DNA from: Lota lota
Lineage: Eukaryota; Chordata; Actinopteri; Gadiformes; Lotidae
DNA length: 64,000 bases
Assembly: GCA_026745465.1 (NCBI GenBank)
Contig: JACYXH010000802.1
Span: forward strand, 3,757,758 to 3,821,757
Reading direction: 5' to 3'
The notes below the pieces were generated by a model. That model made no database searches. It had not been told where the DNA came from and saw only the letters and a list, made by a program, of their open reading frames with translations. Positions 38,301 to 49,699 of this stretch are shown piece by piece. A program made the position numbers and the translations under genes. Position 1 is the first letter of the stretch, and the number at the start of each line of letters is the position of its first letter.

Positions 38301-41300
38301 AAAGTTGTATTCTATTCTGCTCTATAGCATGACACCGTTTTAAGGATGATCGTTTTTGACATCTCACTCATTCATTTATTTTGATTTTAACAAATCAAAA
38401 CTAAGTATAACAAAATGTCGAGACCAATGGAACCACGTGAGCGCACTAGTTCGATTCTCCCCCTAAAAATGAGCGGCGCCGTAGTAGAAAGAGATTTACG
38501 TCCTGTGTCATTATCTGTAATTATCATCCCCTCCCACTTAATTACGACATCTGACATCACTAACGGTAAACAACAACAAGACAACTCATTTCCCAGAGTT
38601 GGTTTTCATAACAACACAACACATGCACTTTCTTCACTTTTTCTGGCATATTCTCCTTAATCTTGTAGCTCTGTTGAACAACAGTCTGTAAACATCGTTC
38701 AGAGTCTTAGCCCACCCTCATTTTGTTCATCATGGTTGCAGAGGCATGGAAATTAACTAATACATACAACGTAGAGCACTTTTTAAAAACCTCTTCCATA
38801 AATTGCTTTGAAAGGCAAGTCCTTAATACAATTTAGATTCTCAAATGTGATTTAAAATTTTAAAGTTTGACAGCCTTATCTGCAGAGTTTAAAAGCTTTA
38901 GAAAAGCTTATCATAAAGAAAATAAATTGAATATGACTTTTTAAGAAAAATCTTCATTTACAAAGTGCTTTGACAGGCAAAACAAAAAGCTAAGTCCCCA
39001 ATAATACAAGATTTGCGGAAGTCATTTAAAATACATTTGACGGTCTTATCTACCGACTTCAACAGCAGACTTGCTAAAGGCTTCCCAGTAAGTGTGGAGG
39101 CATCATTCATGTTCAGGGGATAAAAGAGATGGACTTCTTCACCTTGAGAAAGTGAAAACAGAGAATCTTCTGAAAGAGCAGCTGACAGGTGTGTGAGCTG
39201 CACGGTCATAACCACCTGGAAACCCATCTCCCCCCCTGTCTTTCATTACCTGACCTGGTTGTAAATCTCAAATTCATATTTAGAAATTTGTTCTACTATT
39301 TTATTACTAAAAGGGTAGCAATATTTAAAAACAAAATGGAGTGGGAGTGTGGAATACTAATAATATACATTCTAAACACAGAAATGTGACAATATTAAGA
39401 AATAACAATCCATTCATTTAAGCATTGGGAAGGTGAACAATGTTAGTACAAGCTTAACATCTGGTATTTCTTTTCACCCTTTTTGATTTCTGGACCTCTG
39501 GAGAGGGGGTTCTCAAAAGGGGCAAGGGTTTATTTTGGTTTATTATTAGGTTCAAAATGCCACTGTGAAGGTAGACCAAGAGTTATTCTCATGACCTTCT
39601 GGCAATTTCCCAGCACAAACAAAGTTCTTCTTCTGTCTTTGAATATAAAATAAAATAAAAAAGGGAGCAATGAATACATCTGTGATTCCAGGACTAAGAT
39701 CACAGGTACAGTACAGGTCTTCACCTTTCAGTCTGACATCTCCTAGAAACAGCTTCCTAGACGTTGGGATCAAAGCCCCCAGGTATCTGAACACCTCCCT
39801 GTCCCTCTCTTTCCTCCTGTCCATCGTTCACAACTATGTTACATTCAAAGCGACCTTTTGAAGGGACTGGCCGGGGCTTGTATATCTCTGGCCCGTCAGG
39901 AAAACCTAAACCACACGAGAGTATAGGGGCGGGCGGGGAGGGTGAAAAGGTCTGCCACTCTTTACAGTACAAGAGAATGTTTTTTCTTTCTCCCCATGTC
40001 ACGCAGCACCTTTTCATCTGTGTTGAGGGACCGCAGATTGCTTGGTAGATATTGTCACCGACCGCCGGCCCCTCTCTCATCTGAGGGCCTGCCTATTCTC
40101 CCACGGGGGCCCCTGAAAACTTGCCGGCCTACCTGGATGCATCAAACAGGTGTCAAATAGCTCAAATTACTCACATATCTAGCCAGATAAAGGGCCTTTG
40201 ATAGGCTGTGGAGGGCTCCTGTGGGGAAAGGAGGGAGTGGTAAGGGATTTTCCTTTTATTTTTCAATTCTCTGGGGCCCACCGCAGTTTGGTTTAGGAGG
40301 TATGTCTCTGACAGAGGAGGTACAGTCGTACACATCGTGGTTGTCGTCACTTGTCACCCTTGCCAATAATTTAGTTCCTTTTAGCTGCTTCTGCTTGTAA
40401 TTAAACTCTGTGGTGCATGGAAGAGGTATATAATGGTAGGGACACACACAGGCTTTACTGTAGCTGGTAAAGTCATAGACTTTTGAAATACTTCAATTAA
40501 TTTATTTAGCTGCTTTGCCTCGCTGTAGATATGTTACCGTAGTTGTTGGGGTTTTTCCAGTTAATTGCAGGAGTATTAATATTTGTCTGCCAGTGACATC
40601 ATTCATGTGAGCTTGTTTATATTTTATCTGATATCATCACCGTTCATCAGCGCTGAGCGGTAAAACCTGCCACTGTGAAAACACATCACACCCCCAATGC
40701 TTCGTTGAAAACCGCACAATGGCCTTTTAGAAATTCCTCAGCTGTAGCACATGAGGCTTCACAGTTAATGGCAGACATGTGAGATTAATGTGCAATTAAT
40801 TTCACTCACCCTGGACTTGTTTGAAGTGCATTCATCTTAAAGGCAGAGAGCGAGACCGTTTTTCCACACTTGAGTCCAAAAAAGAATTAATAAGAGAAAT
40901 TACCAGTAGGTTTATCTTAAACTGAATCATTTATCTGAATCTCAGAATTCTTTCATGCCACATTTACATGTTTTACTGCTTTCCAAATGCAAAGGGTTTT
41001 TAAAAATGTAACAAACCTTTTAACTAACTGTTCCAACTGTACCTTTATCATACATTTACATAATAACTTAATGCAAACCTTTTGGTATGTGGGTCAAAGT
41101 GAATTACTGCCAAAACAAAACATAAGCTAGACACAGAGGCAGGGGTAATTGAATCAACTCCGAACAGTGACCTGGTGAAAAACATACCTCAGGGTATGCA
41201 CACAGGAGACCAGAGGAAGACGATCCGGGACAGGCGAAGAGATCTAAAGTACCTTTTCCTCTATCGCTATCACTCAACTCACCCCACATCTGGCGCCTCA

Positions 41301-44300
41301 TTCCTATCCACCCCTGTCATGTTTTCTGGGAGAGGGATCTGGAAGCAGCTCTGCGGAAGAGAAGGTGGAAACATGCAGCGGAGGCCAGAGATGGAGGCCA
41401 TGTTTGTTTCCATGAGATCTTCACACACGCTCGCAGGTGCCTGGGACTTTTCCATCACTTGATTTATTATGGAAGGTTGTTAAATTATACAATTATGGAT
41501 ACTGCTTTACAAATACAAGCTGTATTTTCGACCATTAGCATGCATGCAGCGAGTACGTAATACAACTATGGATACATGCTTTACAAATACAAGCTGTATT
41601 TTCGACCATTAGCATGTATGCAGCGAATACGTAATACAACTATGGATACATGCTTTACAAATTCAAGCTGTATTTTCATCTATTAGCATGTTTGCAGCAA
41701 ATATGTATCGTTTATAAGGGGCATTTAATTTTGTTTTTTTGTCAAATGTTGTTTGACAGCGTGATGGTTTCATGTGAACTACCACACCCACCCACAAGTT
41801 TTACATTCCGACACATTTTCCTACTTCAGTGCCCTCCTAGGGACACACAGAGGAAGGGGAACTGTGCATTGTCTGTGTGAATGGATGTGTTTCAGTGAGT
41901 TTGTGGTACAACCCAAACAAACCCGCGCCCCCAAGACCCTACACTAACGCACTGTCATTTTCTAGATGGATCTTCAAGGCATTCGCAAGCAAACGTCCTC
42001 AGAAAAAAAAACAATTTGAAGGAAATAGTTGATGGTGAAACGTGTGGTGCAACCACGTCGTCCTACATCAGAGGAAACCAGTGACATGAGCTAAGCTGCT
42101 GTGTCCCATTGTTTGGGTCCCGGACCTCCGCAAGAAACTTTCCACAGCCATGGGCTTTTTTAGCGGTCAGTGGCACGGGAAGGGGGCTTCGGAAGGGGGG
42201 GGGGGGGGGGGTGATGGGGGGATGGGGAGGAGGCCCCCAACCTGATCTCACATCCTGCTTTTGTTGGGACGCTTTTTGGAATGTTGACGATTGTGTAAAT
42301 ATTTGGTTGAAAATGCTTCTCGGAATGCTTTTTTTTGGTTTGCAAAAAACGTGAACATCTGCACCTCCCGGGCCAAGGTGCGTCAGGACGCGGTGAACAC
42401 GTAAACACAGCTCCCCCCGTGGTTTCTAATGGTTTACTTTAAACGCTTAACATTCTACAAAAATTCTGTCGGAATTTGATTTTACCTCTTGACTGTCTGG
42501 TTTCAAAGTAGCAGCCCTGTCATGGCGCAGCGATGGTCTGCCAGTTAGCGTTAAACAATGGTAAACCCAGTCTTTCCATAATCTATTTTCTCTTAATCTA
42601 AACTCTACGGCTTTAATAATCATAACAACGTTCCTGTCGGGGGGCGAGAAACATACGTTAGCAGGGGCTATCTGGGATGCTTGAGTACACAGTACCCCAT
42701 AATGCATCTTTAATCCCAATGGGAATGACAAACCGACAATCCATCAAACAGCCCCAGCTAAAACCCTCCATGCTGCTTGTGGTATGTGATGATTATGCAA
42801 TAAACGTGAGGAAGAGGAGAGCCCTGCAGATAAAGAGAGTGGTGTTCCTCATCCCGTTTCATTCCTGCTCAGCGTTAGTGCAGATTTACAGAGACAAGCC
42901 GCCGCTGGGCCAGTGGAATGCTTTTACACGCTGTCAAACTGATACCAGGCATTAAAAATAGTCTTCACATTGTGTGGAACGTACTTCCCACTGATCAAAC
43001 ATGCGTAAAAGAAACTGTACTGTCATTTCACAGTATACTTAATATTTGTAATAGTATGTACAGCATGGTTAATACACTGTACTAGTTTGTCCAATATTCT
43101 TGTATGTATGCTTTAACATGTTTCACTAGTACGCATAATCTGCTTCGTGTCAACGCACACCAGCTTCTCAGCAGTAGTCGTGTATCTGATCTAAGGAATG
43201 CATCCAATCCCAGTACAAATAGTTACACAATTACACACAAACATATTAAAGTGCACAAACATTAATTAGATAAAGACAGGAAACACCCCAAGCACTGATC
43301 CAAACTCCCCATTAGGATCCATCTTCTTTCTCTGGTTGAACCGTTTGCCTCTCAACACCCTTTAAGCCAAACATCCAATAAAGTACCCATTTTATCTGAT
43401 CTCAAGGTCCAAAGTACGTCTTGACCTGGTTCTCTATAGGTCCATAGTAACTCTTGACATGGTTCTCTATAGGTCCATTGTAAGTCTTGACCTGGTTCTC
43501 TATAGGTCCATGGTAACTCTTGACATGGTTCTCTATAGGTCCATAGTAAGTCTTGACCTGGTTCTCTATAGGTCCATGGTAACTCTTGACATGGATCTCT
43601 AAATGTCCATAGTAACCCTTGACATGGTTCTCTTTAGGTCCAGCAGGATGGCTCCAACAACCCTCTGGGCTCCGGCCTGGGCTACCTGGAGCACATCTGC
43701 CGACTGATCGAGAAGATCGGCCATCTCCAGGAGACCAATCTCCGGCTACAGAAGCAGATCTGTGGAATTCAGAAGACCAGCCGTGCTGCCAAGACCAGAG
43801 AGGTATGAAGCAGTAGAGTGAAACTCTACGCACACACACACACCACATTGTTTTGTTCAGTGTGGATGCCCACCTTTGCTCCCAGCAAGAGGGAGTATTG
43901 GCTTGTTTTCGAGCTTGATTTGAGCCAAGTTTGAGTTTTTAGCTTTCAAGTGGACATAGATCCCTCTGTCTCTGTCTCAGGGTGCCTGTTGATAAAGTTG
44001 TGTTAACAAGGAAACAGTATGTTTGTTTTCTCTCTCTCAGCATCTGGAACAATCTAGATGTTTAGATTGGAATAAAAAAAAAAACACGGGCTAAATTAAA
44101 ATCCCCTTCCGTCAAATGGAAATCTATAAACAATAATTTCTCCATTTCAGCAGAGGTCTTGAAAGAGCCCTCTACCAAAACAAATGTAAATAAATATACT
44201 TTTAACAATGAGGAAAAAGTTATTCCCCCAGTAAATTTCTTTTGTTCATTTTTTACTGAGCAAAAAAACAAGGATAGTATAATAGGGTAGTCATATATAA

Positions 44301-47300
44301 ATATATTCTGTCCTGTACAGAAAACTCACCAGCCATTTTGTGCCCAGGGGATGGAAACGCTTTCAACTGCAGCTCTGTTTGAGCTAAACAGGAAGTCACA
44401 CAGGACGTTAAAGCCTTAAAATATTGGTTGAAATAAAGAAAAGAGAAATGAGAGAGCGAGGAAGAGAGAGAGAGGAAGTGGAGAAGAATAAGAGACAGTG
44501 ATTATAGAGAGAGAGCGATGAAGGTGGAGTATTTCAAATTTTCAACAACAAAGCCATTCCCCTAAAGTTTCTTGCTCTTAACATTCATGTATAGATGATA
44601 TACATTTTCCAGTTATGTAAGGAATGCAGAGCTCTGTTTGGATCTATAATCCAGACCCTTTCAGACAAGGTTAGTCCTCCCTAAGACCACACCAGGTCTA
44701 TCCCCTGTTTCTGTCCCCTGGGTCCTGCTGGGCCTCTCCCTATGACTCCGCCACGAACCATTGAGAGTGGTGGAGTGGAGACACACCCACGACCCATCAA
44801 AGGCAGGCCGACCATCCCTGAGGGCCACCCCTGGACCTTTGAACAGGGTTGAGGTCCCCTCGGTGTATAGGGGTCCACTCAGGCCACGTTCAGCCACAGC
44901 ACAGTGAGCACAGCTGGACAGAGGAGAGGTATGGTGGAGAGCCCCAAACTGGGACATTTCTGGACCACCGGGAAACGTAATCTACAGCACCACATCACCT
45001 GTCTAACAATGTATGGAAAATGGAGACCTACACCTTATTGCAGTGTAGATGACTAGTAAGATATATCCAGTTGCATACGGATGCAACTAAGTGTATTCAC
45101 AACAATGTATATATAGCAACACAGACATACTGTACCTGGCCATCATTAATTCACCACGGAATTTGCTGTTGATAGCAAGCTTCACAAGTAAACGGTTCCC
45201 AAAAACCAGAGACTTTTTAAAAGGAGAATCCAAAGCTAAAATTGGCTCATTCTCAAATCCTCCAAATATCCTCAGGCATGGGTATGTGGGAGGGAGGAAT
45301 GGGGAAGGGAGAATGGAGGAAAGGAAGAAAATGAAAGAATAAAAAAGGGAAGGAGAAGGAGAAGAAGGAATGAAAAGGAAGTAAGGATTGTAAGGAAGAG
45401 ACATGTCGAGGTATTTAAGGTGGGAGTGGTGGTGTTGGAAAGGGATCAGTACGTGGGTGTTTGACTACTTGGGGAAACCAAGGGAAGGACAGTCTTCCTG
45501 TGGGAGAACGTATGGAGGAGAGGTTCTCTCTAAACAAACCAAGGAGTGACTTCAAATACAAACAGTGACACCTCTGAAGGTGATGTAACAGAACTCAGAA
45601 AAGGGAGGCTGTCGAGATGATTGTTGGGGAGGGAGCCAGTTAACAAGTGTTTTTCCAGTGGGTCATTGGCTCTTTGCTGTGCCAGCTAAACTCCTGAGCA
45701 TTTGGGACGGATTCCCCACTAAAAGATGTTAGAAAACAACTTAATCTATCAAGTTTACTACCGTGACATAATGTATTTCCAAGTCACACTTGGGATATGA
45801 GGAGGAGAAGCAGGGACTAGGATTTGATCCTTCTGGGATTTGATCGGATCGCCTGAAAGTGACCAATCATGCGAGCCAGCTGTGTGTTCGCTGGCCAGTT
45901 GAAGGCTTTTGTATGAGGGGGAGAATCGGAAACATGTTATGATATTACAGTGTGAGATGTTAAGCCTGCCAACGCGGACAACTTGACATCATCACAACAT
46001 TGTTTCAGCTGTGGAGAGGGAAGTTACCCTGATAGATGCTATCTCTAGTTTCTTAGCATGCATTGTTGAAAAGGTGACTGTGACCAGACTGTGGAAATTA
46101 GCTCAGCGGGTGAAAAGGTTATTTTTTTTTTGATGGTGTGAAGTGTGTTTAGTGTATAGGCAAGGTGCTTTAGATGCCTGCAAACTAAAGTTTGTAGCGT
46201 GTAGGCGATCTTTAGTGTCTTTAGTCTGTATAAGACAAAAGGTGTGGTAATAAAGGATTCCTGGCTTTGTGCTGTCATGGGAAGCAGACTACTGTTGCTG
46301 TTGTATTTGTCCTGTGTATGGTTTGATGTGGAAGTGTGTTATTGTCCTTGCGGTGCATAAGTATGATGTGAGGGCTGACTGTGAGCCAAAGGGATGTTGT
46401 CATCCTCTATTGTCTTGCTAAGGAAGGAGTAAAGCTCAGGACTACAAAGAGAGGTGGACACAAACATGCTAACATGTGCACTTGCCTCACACATCTGTTC
46501 AAAACAAAACTATTTCTATTATTTTCAAGTATTCAGTCATTTAGTAGACACTTCTATCCACTAGCGGCTCACATTGAATTTAGATGAAGCAATTAAGGGT
46601 TAGGCAACATTCTCGATGATGTCTATAGGTAGGCTGTGGACATTGGGGATTGAATCCAGCACACTTCGGCTGGCACTATAGCCACTGCACTACACTCCTG
46701 CCCCCTTATCAGTTATTACAGTTATTATAACATATAAATGTAATATTAAATTAATATCATTATTAGATGACATCGTTATTTTATTTTTTGATAAATAGCA
46801 ATTATTGTTACTATTGTAAATCAATAATCTGAGCAAATGGATACATGCTTGTTAACTTTTTTTACTGTTAAGTTACCCTTTCAAAGTAAGAGTTCAAGAA
46901 GATAACCTGTATCTCACTCTCTCTTTCTCTCTCTGTGTCTCTCTATCGCCAGGACTTCTTCCAGCACCACTGTAGCTGTGGAGCATCCGAGCTAGCCTAT
47001 CAGGAGCCTCCTAAAAGACTTCAGAGGAACGATTTTCTGTCGCTGAGCGGAACCTTGTCGGACCTGTCCACTATCCATGAGGTCACCCGCCGGCCCCCAC
47101 TCTCTGAAGGAAATGGTACATTCAAGAACTTAATTAAAATTAACGACAAATATAGACCTAAAACCTACTTTAAAACAATATGAATAGAATTGTACAAGTA
47201 TTCTGTAAATAAAAGAGGTACAAAATAAAATATTATTATATACGTTATGATATATAATATCTTAACACTTAACCCTGGAAAGGGACAAGGAAAAACTCTG

Positions 47301-48400
47301 CCTTACCACCTTACTAGATCATCGTTTGATAGTTGAACCACTGAAAAGAAGGGAAAAGCGGAGGTTCAAAAAGTGTTCCATGTGGGACTCCACCTCCACA
47401 CCATCCTGTGTGTCCACTCAGAGTTTCATAACACGCTTCAGAGTGACACGTCAACACACACACATTACCACGAGTTACACTCATTGTTTCTCTAGCAAGC
47501 TTTTTTATCTTTCTTTCACGAAATGGATCTGATCGAGTTTGTTTGGGAAAAAGAGGGGGGCTTTCACTGTGCGCTTGGGTTTCACAAAAACTGGTGACCT
47601 GTTGGTCACCCCTTCCTCTCCCTCTCTCTCTCCAGGTGTTTTAACGTTCACCTTGCGCGTCGCTAGGCACATGGCGCAGCAACGTGCGCACTATGCTAGC
47701 TGTGTTTTATTTATTTTTTAATCTGAGTTTCTTGTGTGTGTGTGTGTGTGTGGGGGGGGGGTTGGGATTTACATATTTTGGTGGCCCCATCACCGAAAGT
47801 GTGTGTGTGTGTGTTTTGGGGTGGGCGGAATTCCTGGTATTCTACTTACGAAACATGGAGCATGTAGATTCCCGGGAATGCTGGAATTCCTCCATTTCCT
47901 CAGAGACTCGATCCGGAGTTGGGAAAAATACTGAGGGTTGAGGTAGAAACAAGGAGATTTAGCCTATACATGTTTAAAACCTGTAGATTTTTTGAATAAA
48001 TTATGCTTACACTTCAGACTTCAAAAATAGCAACACAAAAAAGAAATATGAAAGGAATAAATACAGAACGTAGTGTTAATTTTAGTTCAGGATGAACAAA
48101 TGTATGTTAACAACAACAACTAATACAGACTTGTACATTAAACCTGCACCATGGACCTTTACACTGTAGCCATTGCTTCTGTTTGAAATAAACTTCTTTT
48201 TTTGATTTTTAACAATCTCAAGAAACAACAAACCAATGAAAAGTCATAACATCAAACCATTGTTTTCCGAATGAATTACCTAGTGCAGGTTTAAAGAGAC
48301 ACCAACATAACAAAGTGGTCACAACATGTGTCCCATATGGACCATTGAACAAAATAGAGGCTGTGGTCACATGGTCAGATTGTGATAAGAGAGGAAGCGT

Positions 48401-48466
<66 letters not shown>

Positions 48467-49652
48467 GTGGGGTCTTCTGGGACACTGATTTTTATCACAG
48501 TTTGTCAAAATAGTCTTTACTCCCACTCCTGCACTGAGTACTAACATGCGCACTCAAAAACACACACTCATACACATACTGATACACATATACTCACTCA
48601 CAGACACATACACTAACATACTCACACAGAGACGCACGCACACATACATGCACACTACAGTTTTAGGGAGTGCACTTACCCACACTCAAGCATTTGCCCA
48701 CACAAATTCAAATACGTGCAAACACACAACAGAAAAACACAAAGGTAAAAGCACTAAATCCACAATTTAACTTTTTGGTTTTAAATGGACTTATTAATGC
48801 TTTCTGTGTGTTTTACTCAACAGAACGCAGACTTAAGCAAATTTCTTACTCTCCTTTCTTGCCTAGTGGCTGAATAATAATTACGTTTATCAAGTCTATC
48901 AATTCACATTGTGTAATTATATCTCAACTTATATTTCTTTATAATACATGTATATATATCCCTACACTTTTATAAGACATGTTGATTTTATATAAACATG
49001 AGGCTTATGGCTCAAAACACACAAAAATCCCCAGGAGAAAGAAATCCCCTGAAAATCCAGTCCAGCTCAACCCTTAATATAAACCACACATCTCTGTCCC
49101 CGGTCCTGAGGCGACGGGTGCTGACTTCCTGTCCCTCTGATCTCGATCTCTCTCTCTCTCCCCTCTGTCACACAGGCCCGTCCCTGAGCCCTGTGCCCTT
49201 GTGGAGGAGGAGCCAAAACCGCAGGAGCTACACCGAGGGAGAGACCCGCTTCCTCTGTGACGCAGGGGCCGAGGGAGGACCCCCCGTCCCCCAGCGACGG
49301 GTCAGTCCTGGTCAATACACTGAGGACCACTACAGTCTAAAAACATACCATCATACAGATATTACACCACATACGGATCAAAGGAAGGTTAGGTGAATGG
49401 ATGGTTGGATGGATGGTTGGATGGATGGTTGGGTGAATGGATGGTTGGATGGATAGATGGATGGATAGATGGATGGAGGATGGGTGGGTGAATGGATGAA
49501 TAAAAATGTTCTTCAAATACACGTAACATATTTAATTAACTACGCTCCACATGTTTATGTATTTTTGAGCCCTCTGTTTCCCATGTGGAGACACGAGACG
49601 CTCAGATACAATTTCACCTGACATCACCAAATCAAAAGCAGGAAATTAAACC

Positions 49653-49699
<47 letters not shown>

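Noticed and set aside
43402-43848. 148-codon minus-strand ORF with repeated '[11 protein letters not shown]' units
   Set aside because: It is the antisense of the 33-bp acceptor array and exon 3; the 33-bp period keeps any frame open.
44661-44957. 98-codon minus ORF in a GC-richer patch of intron 3
   Set aside because: No recognisable motifs or exon borders; could not be linked to any gene.
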